From assembly GCF_047425875.1 (NCBI RefSeq), contig NZ_CP179727.1, positions 2,400,860 to 2,464,859 of the forward strand: 64,000 nucleotides of DNA. Reading direction: 5' to 3'. Source of the DNA: Macrococcoides animalis (lineage in GTDB: Bacteria; Bacillota; Bacilli; Staphylococcales; Staphylococcaceae). How positions within the stretch are numbered: position 1 is the first letter of the stretch; each line of letters starts with the position of its first letter. Below are positions 43,567 to 51,484 of this stretch, piece by piece. The notes below the pieces were generated by a model. It did no database searches and had not been told where the DNA came from. It saw only the letters and a program-made list of their open reading frames with translations. A program made the translations under genes and the position numbers.

Positions 43567-44607
43567 CTACTTAAATCCAAAAAGTTTAGAAACAAGCGGA
43601 ATGTTCTTAATCATAATTGTAAAAAGTATTGAAAAAATGAACGTAAATAGCAATAAAATAAAATATCTTAAATATAAATGAACATGGAAAATATCAATCA
43701 GATATGCCCCAATCGTAAGCGGTAAAAAATGAAATAAGTAAATGCCATAAGAATATTGAGATAAAAATATTGCAGTTTGATTAGTACTATTAACATATTT
43801 ATAGAATAATCCTAAAACAGCTAATACACTGAACCACGAAAACAATACAACCATAGGTTCATTAACAATGACCATATAAGATTTACCCCAATACATAGTC
43901 ATTTGAATAATACCTAAAACAATTGAACAAATCGAAAGCATAATACTGTGCTTCGATAACAAAGATAAAATTTCTTCATTAGAAAAGATTAAATATCCTA
44001 AGAAGAAAGCCAACGTGTATAAAAAGAATCTAAAAGTATATAAAATATAGCCATATTGCGCACTAATAAAAATAGGGATCACTAATAAGATGATAACTAA
44101 AATATTTAGACTTGAAAGTTTATCGCGATATTTTTCAAGATTAATAAATTTCAATACTAACCAAAAGATGAACGAAGTAATAAATAACTGTAGTAAATAC
44201 CAAGATGGTCCCATACCATTCATCACGCGAATGACATTAATCACTGAATCCGGTAATTCAGATAATTTATCAACCATATTATTGACTTCAAAAGAAAACC
44301 AAGAAGTTATCGCTCCGAATGTAAGTTGAAAAATGATAAATGGAATAAGTACAAATTTAATACGATCAACCATAAATTGATTAGATGTTCTCTTTCTTAA
44401 AGAATAATGTGCAGTCATACCTGAGATAATAAACATCAAAATCATAAACCATGGATATAAGAGATATCCTATAGCATCAAACCATGGGATGCCTTCCGCA
44501 TGGTAATTTAAAACAGAATTATTGGATGAGAAACTCGCAATAACATGAAATATAACAACTAAAATAATAACGAAACTTTTCATATTATCAATATAATACT
44601 TTTTCAT
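43567..44607 (-). CDS. Membrane acyltransferase, acyltransferase_3 family
   Basis: 346 residues with ten predicted helices. The catalytic histidine segment FVIILVVIFHVIASF near residue 18 and the loop GMGPSWYLLQLFITSF near residue 130 are typical of the family (OafA, OatA N domain, IcaC). It would move acyl groups onto a surface polysaccharide or lipid. It is divergent from a TetR regulator 120 bases away. No capsule gene is near, so the acceptor is unknown. Confidence 0.85.
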   Translation of the reverse strand: MKKYYIDNMKSFVIILVVIFHVIASFSSNNSVLNYHAEGIPWFDAIGYLLYPWFMILMFIISGMTAHYSLRKRTSNQFMVDRIKFVLIPFIIFQLTFGAITSWFSFEVNNMVDKLSELPDSVINVIRVMNGMGPSWYLLQLFITSFIFWLVLKFINLEKYRDKLSSLNILVIILLVIPIFISAQYGYILYTFRFFLYTLAFFLGYLIFSNEEILSLLSKHSIMLSICSIVLGIIQMTMYWGKSYMVIVNEPMVVLFSWFSVLAVLGLFYKYVNSTNQTAIFLSQYSYGIYLFHFLPLTIGAYLIDIFHVHLYLRYFILLLFTFIFSILFTIMIKNIPLVSKLFGFK

Positions 44608-44730
44608 AACAACGCCTCTTTTCTAGAATGTATGTAGCCCCTATAATATACTTACAAGAGATGTATATATCTATAGGTTTTCAGCAAGTGCTACAAAATC
44701 AGCTAAGTTGTAACCTAAAAAGGAGATAAT

Positions 44731-45228
44731 ATGAAAATAAATAACGAAGCTACAAAACAACTCCTTACAAAGGGATTATTAAAAATATTAAACAATAAAA
44801 TGATAAGTGAAGTTACGGTTACGGAACTTTGTAATGTCTCGCAAGTATCAAGAAGGACATTTTATAGATACTACAACAATACGATGGAATTATTGGATGA
44901 AATGGTATCTGAATTGTTAACACAATATAAAGAAAAACTCGAAGAAACTAAAAATGATAATCAAAATATAGAAAGTCAGTTTTATAATTTTTGGTATAAA
45001 CAAAAGGACTTTGTAAAAGTATTAATAATAAATGATCAAATGCAAAAGATATACATCCCCTCTTTAACTATATTATTAGCAATAAAATCATCTACTTCAA
45101 AAGACGATCTTAACGATATAAACGTTGTATATAATCATGGTGGTATGTGGAGTGTATTAATGTATTCGATTAATAACAACATTGAAATAGATAATGAGAC
45201 TTTTGATCGAATAATTAATAAAATTTGA
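44731..45228 (+). CDS. TetR/AcrR family regulator
   Basis: 165 residues. The TetR helix-turn-helix is at residues 20-50 (ISEVTVTELCNVSQVSRRTFYRYYNNTMELLDEMV); the C terminus resembles the TetR_C_7/DhaS type. It probably controls itself and the divergent acyltransferase gene. AAGGAG stands 7 bases before the ATG. Confidence 0.88.
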   Translation: MKINNEATKQLLTKGLLKILNNKMISEVTVTELCNVSQVSRRTFYRYYNNTMELLDEMVSELLTQYKEKLEETKNDNQNIESQFYNFWYKQKDFVKVLIINDQMQKIYIPSLTILLAIKSSTSKDDLNDINVVYNHGGMWSVLMYSINNNIEIDNETFDRIINKI

Positions 45229-45317
45229 TTAAAAAATTATGATTTTTATAAGGAATATTGAAAAAGCAATTAAACAAGTAAATGTATATCAAACGAGTCA
45301 ATAACTAAACATAAAAT

Positions 45318-45366
45318 AAAAACCAAATTCAGCAAAAGACAATGCTTCAGACAGAAGTTGGTTTTT
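45318..45366 (+). terminator. Terminator-like hairpin after the TetR gene
   Basis: Arms AAAAACCAAATTC and GAAGTTGGTTTTT (one mismatch) with a loop of about 22 bases. It could serve the plus-strand TetR gene. The remaining 100 bases to the next gene show nothing. Confidence 0.5.
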
Positions 45367-45463
45367 AATAATATTTGAGGGTTTAGGTTTTATAGTAGTA
45401 GGTGAATTTACATTATAAAAAATGTCAGCATAAAAATTTTATCATTCTCAAATGCATCACTAT

Positions 45464-45841
45464 TTAATTCTGAAATCTTAACAAATATCCATCTGGATCA
45501 TTGATAGCAAATTCTTTTGGTGTTGTTACTTTATTGCCAACTCGAAAAGTCCTAGTTTCAAGTGATCTATAAATCGGATATTGCTCGTTTAATAATTTAC
45601 TATAAAGATATTCAACATCTTTTACTGTAAAAGATAAATTAAATCCTCTACCGAATGGATATTCCAAAGTGTTGTCTGTCGTTTGTTCTAGCATTAATTG
45701 ACTTCCTTCTTTAGAAAGGAACACAAATTTATCTTCAGGTCTTTCATATTCTAAGATAAATTCTAGTATATCGATGTAAAATCTTATTGAAGCATCAATA
45801 TTCGAAACTTCAAACTCAGGGATAAGTGCATTAAAAATCAT
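45464..45841 (-). CDS. VOC-family protein, bleomycin-resistance type
   Basis: 125 residues with two beta-alpha-beta-beta-beta modules. LIPEFEVSNIDASIRFYIDILEF start and INDPDGYLLRFQ end match bleomycin-binding/fosfomycin-type VOC proteins. It may sequester a drug rather than catalyse. ATG at 45841 has AGGAG at 8 bases; an earlier in-frame ATG has no ribosome site. It lies downstream of the ABC-F gene and may be read from the same transcript after a 60-base gap. Confidence 0.82.
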   Translation of the reverse strand: MIFNALIPEFEVSNIDASIRFYIDILEFILEYERPEDKFVFLSKEGSQLMLEQTTDNTLEYPFGRGFNLSFTVKDVEYLYSKLLNEQYPIYRSLETRTFRVGNKVTTPKEFAINDPDGYLLRFQN

Positions 45842-45903
45842 AGATTGGTCTCCTAAAAATATAATAAGTTCATTATCCACAAAGATAATATTTATATAAA
45901 TGG

Positions 45904-47520
45904 CTAATATTCAGCTCTCTTCTGCTTCGCATAACTATAATTTCCTACATACATTTTCACATTTTTATCTTCAATCCAATAAGTAACATCAAAAAATTTA
46001 TCCAAAAAGTATCTATCATGCGAAACCGCGATAATAGTACCTTCAAATTTATCCAAAGCATCTTCTAATATTTCTTTGGATTCAATGTCTAAGTGGTTTG
46101 TAGGTTCATCTAATATGAGTACATTAAAGTCATTCGACATAATTTGAGCCCATCGTAAACGCATCTTCTCTCCACCACTTAAGTCTTTCACTTTCTTAAA
46201 TACATCATATCCATAGAATAAATACCCAGCAAGATGATTGCGTGCTTCACCTTCTGTTACAGATGCATAAGCACGATATGCCTCAATTACAGAATCATCT
46301 TCTTCATTAAAGTGATGCTGAGATAAGTAGCCAATTTTGATATTATGAGCGATGATTATTTCTCCTTCATCAGGAACAACTTCCCCTAACATCATTTTTA
46401 AAATCGTACTTTTACCCGTTCCATTGGCACCAACAATAGCAACACGATTATTTCGTCTAATTTTCATATTTACATGCTCAAATAATATATCATCATACAT
46501 TTTCGCGACATCAATTAAAGTATAAATATCTTTAGACGATTTATCAGTAGATTGTATATCTAACTGCATCGTCTTAGAATCAATAATAGGTTTCTTTTTT
46601 ACTTCTATTCTCGCCAAAGCTTTTTCCATACTCTTGGCACGACGATGCATTGCAGCATTTGGTGGCACAGCTTGATTCGCCCAAATTTTTAGTTGTTTAA
46701 TTTGTGCTTTCATTTTTTGAATTTTCTTTTGTTGATTTTTGTATTCTTCATACTCTCTTAAGATTCTATCTTCTTTTTCCTTAACGAAGTAAGAATAGTT
46801 GCCATTATAGATATGCAGTGTCTGTTGATCTATCTCGAATATTTTATTGACTGTTTCGTCAAGAAAATAACGGTCATGTGAGATGATAACAACAGCACCT
46901 TTATAAGTTTTAATAAATTGGGTTAACCATTCAATACTATCAATATCTAAATGATTTGTAGGCTCATCCAGAAGTAATAATTCCGGAGATTGAAGTAATA
47001 ACATCGCTAAACCGACTTTAGTACGTTCCCCACCAGAAAGTAAGGACCATTGTCTGTTAGCCAATTGATTAATTTTAAGACCATGCATGACAAAGTTGAT
47101 TTTACTATCCTTTTCATAGCCACCTAGTGCTTCATACTGCTCCTGAATATTAGCATATTGACGTAAAACCTTCTCAAGATTATCTGGCTCACTTGCCATT
47201 TTTAGTTCTAAATCTTTCATTTTCTGCTCGATTAAATCAAGTTCGACAAACGTTTGTGCTAAACACGAATAGACATCCATATCATCAGCAAAGTTTGGAA
47301 TTTGACTCAATATACCAACACGCGTATCTTTCGATAAACTAATAAAACCACTATCAGGACGCTCTTCTCCTGAAATGAGTTTGAATAAAGTCGTTTTACC
47401 TTCACCATTTCTTCCGACGAGACCAATACGATCATGCTGACTGACTTCAAATTTAATGCCCTCAAATATAACATCGCCAGTAAAAGACTTTGATACTTGA
47501 GCTACGTTTAAAATATTCAT
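45904..47520 (-). CDS. ABC-F family ATPase with attenuator leader
   Basis: 538 residues, two ATPase domains, no membrane helices. Domain 1: GRNGEGKTT near residue 36, LSGGERTKVGLA, LLLLDEPTNHLD, SHDRYFL. The linker of about 90 residues (KEKEDRILREYEEYKNQQ..., then WANQAVPPNAAMHRRAKSMEKALARIE) is basic and helical. Domain 2: GANGTGKST, LSGGEKMRLRWA, LILDEPTNHLD, SHDRYFL. The RAKSMEKAL linker is shared with ribosome-factor and macrolide-type ABC-Fs. The regulated leader suggests drug-inducible ribosome protection. Sub-family is uncertain. Confidence 0.85.
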   Translation of the reverse strand: MNILNVAQVSKSFTGDVIFEGIKFEVSQHDRIGLVGRNGEGKTTLFKLISGEERPDSGFISLSKDTRVGILSQIPNFADDMDVYSCLAQTFVELDLIEQKMKDLELKMASEPDNLEKVLRQYANIQEQYEALGGYEKDSKINFVMHGLKINQLANRQWSLLSGGERTKVGLAMLLLQSPELLLLDEPTNHLDIDSIEWLTQFIKTYKGAVVIISHDRYFLDETVNKIFEIDQQTLHIYNGNYSYFVKEKEDRILREYEEYKNQQKKIQKMKAQIKQLKIWANQAVPPNAAMHRRAKSMEKALARIEVKKKPIIDSKTMQLDIQSTDKSSKDIYTLIDVAKMYDDILFEHVNMKIRRNNRVAIVGANGTGKSTILKMMLGEVVPDEGEIIIAHNIKIGYLSQHHFNEEDDSVIEAYRAYASVTEGEARNHLAGYLFYGYDVFKKVKDLSGGEKMRLRWAQIMSNDFNVLILDEPTNHLDIESKEILEDALDKFEGTIIAVSHDRYFLDKFFDVTYWIEDKNVKMYVGNYSYAKQKRAEY

Positions 47521-47540
47521 TTTTTCTCTCCTCTAATTTG

Positions 47541-47576
47541 CTAGAGGAACGGTGTTTAGTATTCCTCTAGAAGTTG
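47541..47576 (-). promoter_or_regulatory. Switchable hairpin before the ABC-F ribosome site
   Basis: CTAGAGGAA and TTCCTCTAG form a 9-bp hairpin whose 3' arm ends 8 bases from the gene's GAGGAGAG. The alternative partner is TAGAAGTTG, in the first codons of the leader peptide (positions 47666-47674), perfectly complementary to CAACTTCTA at 47568-47576. The two pairings exclude each other. Confidence 0.7.
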
Positions 47577-47681
47577 TATTTGCTTAAAAAAGGCCAGACT
47601 CCACCAATTTGTAATTTTAAACGCAAATTTCCCACGTACGGTTAGAACAAAACGCATACGCTTCGCAACTTCTAAAAACAA
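47556..47681 (-). CDS. 41-residue leader peptide of the ABC-F gene
   Basis: Starts at TTG with GGAGGTG exactly 6 bases upstream and ends 35 bases before the ABC-F start. The peptide begins MFLEVAKRMRFVLTVRGKF and is basic and aromatic (WW and FF pairs), with RMRFVLTVRG near the N terminus. Arg-Leu-Arg and similar basic motifs promote macrolide-dependent stalling in erm leaders; whether RMR or VRG does so here is inference. Its coding sequence overlaps both alternative RNA pairings. Confidence 0.65.
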   Translation of the reverse strand: MFLEVAKRMRFVLTVRGKFAFKITNWWSLAFFKQIQLLEEY

Positions 47682-47713
47682 TACCAACACCTCCGATCAT
47701 AATAATTAATAAT

Positions 47714-47741
47714 ATTATATATTAGTTATTAGAAAATTCAA
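47714..47741 (-). promoter_or_regulatory. Promoter of the ABC-F leader transcript
   Basis: TTGAAT and TATAAT with a 16-base spacer on the minus strand, 20 bases upstream of the leader peptide's Shine-Dalgarno. Confidence 0.65.
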
Positions 47742-47783
47742 ATAGTAAATTATAATAAAAAATTAGATATAAAAATAATACTA

Positions 47784-47812
47784 TTGTACAAATTTTCTGA
47801 TAATGATACGAT
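47784..47812 (+). promoter_or_regulatory. Promoter of the divergent MFS gene
   Basis: TTGTAC and TACGAT with a 17-base spacer on the plus strand; transcription would start near 47819, giving a leader of about 140 bases. Confidence 0.6.
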
Positions 47813-47848
47813 AAATAGAATAATATTAAATTAAAAAGGTGATCTTAT

Positions 47849-47854
47849 ATGTAA
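47849..47854 (+). other. Start-stop mini-frame ATGTAA in the MFS leader
   Basis: An ATG followed at once by TAA, with AAGGTGA 6 bases upstream. Such minimal frames can hold a ribosome at initiation and influence a downstream hairpin. No other function is evident for this ribosome site. Confidence 0.45.
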
Positions 47855-47877
47855 TGATTTCTTTCTAATCAATAAAT

Positions 47878-47944
47878 GAGGACATAGACTTGCAAGTCCA
47901 ATAAAAATTGAATAATAAATTGTATTTGTAAGTCTGTGATCCTC
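47878..47944 (+). promoter_or_regulatory. Leader hairpin of the MFS exporter gene
   Basis: GAGGACATAGACTT (47878-47891) pairs with AAGTCTGTGATCCTC (47930-47944) apart from one bulge. The competing short pairings are GACTTGCAAGTC inside the 5' half and CCTCT with the gene's own AGGAGG (47951-47956). This allows a switch between hidden and free ribosome site. Confidence 0.6.
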
Positions 47945-47961
47945 TAAATTAGGAGGGAATC

Positions 47962-49137
47962 ATGAAAGGATTTACAAATAACTTTAAACACTTATACTTT
48001 AGCCAATTTTTCGCTAACACAAGTGATAATATTTATATCATTGCGATTATTGCTTATTTATATGAGTCGACAGACTCAATTCAATTCAGTGCATTAGTGC
48101 CAATATTCATAACGTCTGCATACTTTCTAAGTGGATTTATTGCACCGAAAGTATATTCGAAATTTCAAAAGCAGCATATATTAGTTTTTAATCAAATGAT
48201 GAAATGCTGTATGTTAACGACTCTAGTCTTTACAATGTATCTTGAAATGCACTTTGCTTTTCTTTTAGGGTTAGCATTTATGATTGCTTTCTTAGATGGA
48301 TTTACAAATCCACTAAGCAATACATTAATACCCTACTTTGAGTCTAAAGACAATATATTAAGGGCAAACACTAAAATTAGCAGTATGAATAATATGGTAC
48401 AAATTTCTGCATGGGCATTAGGAAGTATGTTGTTGGCAGTACTCCATAGTGATGGATTGATAATAACATGTATCATCTTATCTATTGTTTCAGTGATAAA
48501 TATAATGAAGATTAACTTTAGTATCAATACTTTAGAAGAAGAAATTGTTGGCTCTAAAAGTTTTAGCGAAGTCATTAAAAGTAATCGAAAGTCTAGCTAC
48601 AGTAACTATTTAAACTGGAATACATTCTTCGCATCATTTGGTCATGCAGTTTGGATAGCAGCAATCATGATTGCTTTTGTAAAAGAATACTTAAATGTCC
48701 CATCGTTCTGGTTTGGAATAATTAATATGGGATTCTTTGTAGGCTTACTTGTTGGATCAAGAATCATTTACATGACTGAACGATATAAAATACTGAAATT
48801 ATACGTCAGTGGATATTTGTTGTTATCAATCGTTACAATACTATTTGGTATAAACAGATGGTTGTTGATTGCTGTGCTACTATCATGGTTTCATGGAATT
48901 TTTGAACAATTATTATCAATTACACTTCATACAGAAATACAAAAGCAATTAAACCATGAAACATTAATTGATACTTACACGCTTAATCAAATGATTTATA
49001 GCCTAGGATTTTGTATCTCAACATTTGTTATGTCATCAATTGGAGAACATTATAACCTAACAATTGTGTTTATAATTGCATCGTTTAGTTACTTGTTGAT
49101 TTGTATACTCACATATCGATATAGAAAAATATTCTAA
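47962..49137 (+). CDS. MFS exporter with regulated leader
   Basis: 391 residues, 12 predicted helices. The first loop is short and motif A is poorly conserved (GFIAPKVYSKFQKQHI near residue 57). AFLDGFTNPLSNTLIPYF near residue 110 and the amphipathic middle loop are as in MFS_3/TCR-type exporters; the sequence is similar in layout to Mef-type macrolide pumps. Pairing with a divergent ABC-F recalls the mef/msr partnership. GGAGGG is 5 bases before the ATG. Confidence 0.82.
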   Translation: MKGFTNNFKHLYFSQFFANTSDNIYIIAIIAYLYESTDSIQFSALVPIFITSAYFLSGFIAPKVYSKFQKQHILVFNQMMKCCMLTTLVFTMYLEMHFAFLLGLAFMIAFLDGFTNPLSNTLIPYFESKDNILRANTKISSMNNMVQISAWALGSMLLAVLHSDGLIITCIILSIVSVINIMKINFSINTLEEEIVGSKSFSEVIKSNRKSSYSNYLNWNTFFASFGHAVWIAAIMIAFVKEYLNVPSFWFGIINMGFFVGLLVGSRIIYMTERYKILKLYVSGYLLLSIVTILFGINRWLLIAVLLSWFHGIFEQLLSITLHTEIQKQLNHETLIDTYTLNQMIYSLGFCISTFVMSSIGEHYNLTIVFIIASFSYLLICILTYRYRKIF

Positions 49138-49158
49138 AACATACCTAATAAAATAAAT

Positions 49159-49194
49159 CCCCTTCAATTTGAATACACATTCAAATTGAAGGGG
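49159..49194 (+). terminator. Terminator of the MFS exporter
   Basis: A perfect 15-bp stem CCCCTTCAATTTGAA with complement and a 6-base loop, 20 bases past the stop; the tail is AT-rich. Confidence 0.8.
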
Positions 49195-49298
49195 ATTATT
49201 TATTAATCTAATGAGATTCGGCTATCACAGCGTAATGAAATAGCCTTTGTATATTATTTAGATTATTTCTCATAATAGTGATTAGCAACTTTGATATC

Positions 49299-49500
49299 TT
49301 AAATACCATCTATTAATTCCATTTCAGTTTTGCATTTATTAATCCATAGTTTATTGAAAGATGATTCAGTCACGATACGTGTAGACAGGTCACTAATATG
49401 ATTAATGTCACTTTGTTTGCACCAATTCATGCATTTGATGTACAGATTCATCTCTACTGAATTTACATCAAGATCATACATTTCAATAGGTACCTCGAAG
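49299..49500 (-). pseudogene. 3' fragment of a ParB/Srx-like gene
   Basis: Encodes VPIEMYDLDVNSVEMNLYIK onward, aligning with residues from about 65 to the end of the intact ParB-like protein 6 kb away (IPIEIYDIDPNSVEMKLYIE). The part with DGHTR is missing. Similarity stops abruptly at about 49495, exactly where an unrelated WYL-gene fragment begins on the other strand. No ribosome site or complete domain remains. Confidence 0.8.
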
Positions 49501-50225
49501 AAGAGATAATTTCACTTATCATAATATATAAACAACTACTTCAGTATCAAGATACTCCTTTCACGTTCGAAATAGAAAGAGTAATAAGAAAACTGCTGAA
49601 TCAGTCAACCAACTCCTTAAAAGCTAAGTTAGAAATTATGGAAAAAGATCTATATATAGAAATACCAAAACGAAATGAGAAATCACCATTTTTAAAAACT
49701 ATATTTCAAGCTTCATTAAATCAAAATTCATTAAAAATTGATTATGATTCAGTTAATGGAATAGACTCTAAAACTATTTTTCCGTTAGGAATATATTCAA
49801 CTAATGGATTTTGGTATTTTTGCGCATTTGAGTAGTTATCAAATAAGATAAAAGTATTTAGAGCTGATCGTGTTAAAAAACTTGAAATAAAGCATGATTC
49901 AATTAGTCCTGAAACAAATCTACCTAGTGTTAAAGAATTTATTAAAAACCAAAACTCTTGTAATAATAATGATCAAGTAACTGTTAAAATTAAAATAAAT
50001 AGAAAAGCCTTAAGAATTTGTAATTCAACCATTTTAGATTTTAATAATATTAATTGGATTGATTCAAATTGGGGTGCACTAGAATTTATACTCCCAAAAG
50101 AAGAAGTTCCATTTCTAGTATCTCAATTAACTATTTATGGTGATAATATTAAAATTTTGTCGCCTATATATATAATTGATCAATTAATGCAACATATTGA
50201 TTTTATAAAAGAACTATATAGATAG
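49500..50225 (+). pseudogene. Truncated WYL-domain regulator with in-frame stop
   Basis: One frame reads from the junction through 241 codons, interrupted by a single TAG at 49833. The N-terminal HTH is missing: the frame begins in the helical linker (EEIISLIIIYKQLLQYQ). The WYL-type sensing domain follows (LKIDYDSVNGIDSKTIFPLG, YFCAFE, then after the stop KIKVFRADRVKKLEI), with the C-terminal WCX part (INWIDSNWGALEFIL). The start and the reading frame are both broken, so it is a relic of a YafY/PafBC-type regulator. Confidence 0.8.
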
Positions 50226-50301
50226 TTTTATCAAAATAAATATCATTATGACAAAAGAAAACAGATTTATTTACTATAATATAATAAAGCTAAATATACA
50301 C

Positions 50302-50340
50302 GTAAAAAAGGATAGATCATTTTAAGATCTATCCTTTTAC
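50302..50340 (+). terminator. Terminator after the WYL pseudogene
   Basis: Stem of about 15 bp (GTAAAAAAGGATAGATC with near-complement) and T run, bidirectional. Confidence 0.8.
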
Positions 50341-50469
50341 GTACAAATCCCAGAGAAAAACCGGGTCATTTCATATGGTTTCATATTATTGAAATTTAAG
50401 CAGTTTTGAAACAAGATAGTTCCCCAAAAGGTAACTAAAAGTGTATCTAAATACCTCTATAAAAATACA

Positions 50470-50506
50470 AAAAAGCACTCTTTGGAATAATCCAAAGAGT
50501 GCTTTA
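50470..50506 (-). terminator. Terminator trailing the rpsI fragment
   Basis: Arms GCACTCTTTGG and CCAAAGAGTGC, loop of 7, then TTTTTTG on the minus strand. Its distance of about 25 bases past the rpsI stop suggests the native rpsI terminator was carried along. Confidence 0.8.
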
Positions 50507-50527
50507 AACGCTGATATAACAATGATA

Positions 50528-50596
50528 TTAACGATTTGAGAACTGTGGTGAACGACGAGCGCCTTTAAGACCTGGCTTCTTACGTTCATACATTAC
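50528..50596 (-). pseudogene. rpsI: 3' end of rpsI (ribosomal protein S9), ectopic
   Basis: The minus strand encodes ERKKPGLKGARRSPQFSNR and a stop, the conserved C-terminal tail of ribosomal protein S9 that reaches the P-site tRNA (typical ending ERKKPGLKKARRAPQFSKR). No more of the gene is present: upstream is the end of an unrelated methyltransferase gene, whose stop codon overlaps the fragment. A full rpsI normally sits after rplM in a ribosomal cluster, absent here. The 3' end of rpsI is a known attachment site for Macrococcus resistance islands, so this looks like an att-site relic. Confidence 0.82.
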
Positions 50597-51330
50597 TGTT
50601 TTTTTGCCTTTATCACTATAAACGGCGGTCTATGATTTACTTTCATAATATCTTCTTCATCCCATAATTTTAGTGAAATTTCAGTATTGCCTGTATCAAT
50701 AACGCGTTCAATTTGAAACTCATTTTCTATCAAAGTATTTATTAAAGTCCCTATCGTTCGATGATATCTTATGACTTCAGTCTCAATCCATTCAATCGGT
50801 CTAGCACTCTCTTCAAAATAATGATCTAATTTATAATGATTGTGTCTACTTTCTACATGGCACCAATTCTCCTGTTGCTTCGTTGCAGTCGTGAGTGGAT
50901 GTTCTGTTGAAAACAGTAATACTCCACCTCTAATTAGCATGCCATTTAATTTTAGAATAAGTGCTTCATAGTCTTCAACATAGTGAAATGCAAGACTAGA
51001 CACAATGACATCAAACTTGGTTTCAGTTTCAAATGATAATATATCTGAGACCACAAACGAAACACGTTCATCATTTATATTATCTTTCGCATATGAAATC
51101 ATATTATTAGAAATATCTAATCCTACAATTTGTTTTGGGTTCATATCAAGCATATACTGAATGAACTTCCCCATTCCACAGCCAATATCCAATACCATTT
51201 TTCCTTCAATATTTGGTAGCTCTGCCTTCATAACTGGCATCTCAATTATCTCATTATAGCTTAACTTGTTGTTACGAATCTTTGTATAACCTTTGTAGAA
51301 ATGCTCATTATCATAAATATTTTGTGACAT
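50593..51330 (-). CDS. Class I SAM-dependent methyltransferase
   Basis: 245 residues. Motif I MVLDIGCGMGKFIQYM near residue 45, post-I QIVGLDISNNMI near residue 67, motif II FDVIVSSLAFHYVED near residue 104. The C-terminal half (WIETEVIRYHRTIGTLINTLIENEF) is typical of UbiE/BioC-like small-molecule methyltransferases. The substrate is unknown. AGGAG precedes the ATG. The last codons overlap the rpsI relic, so the recombination joint lies at its end. Confidence 0.86.
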   Translation of the reverse strand: MSQNIYDNEHFYKGYTKIRNNKLSYNEIIEMPVMKAELPNIEGKMVLDIGCGMGKFIQYMLDMNPKQIVGLDISNNMISYAKDNINDERVSFVVSDILSFETETKFDVIVSSLAFHYVEDYEALILKLNGMLIRGGVLLFSTEHPLTTATKQQENWCHVESRHNHYKLDHYFEESARPIEWIETEVIRYHRTIGTLINTLIENEFQIERVIDTGNTEISLKLWDEEDIMKVNHRPPFIVIKAKKQ

Positions 51331-51484
51331 CCAATCAACTCCTATTAATACTTGGGCCCAGTAACTTAATTGTATAGATGATTATAAAAAAGAATAGACT
51401 TATATTTAAAAAATAAGTATGATGTATTATAGAAGTACCTAAAATTACATTACAAATATTTACATATAGAAACCGCCATGAAAC

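Noticed and set aside
50386..50589. 67-codon minus-strand frame over the rpsI fragment
   Set aside because: It is another frame of the rpsI 3' end and its terminator; the frame with real similarity is the S9 tail.
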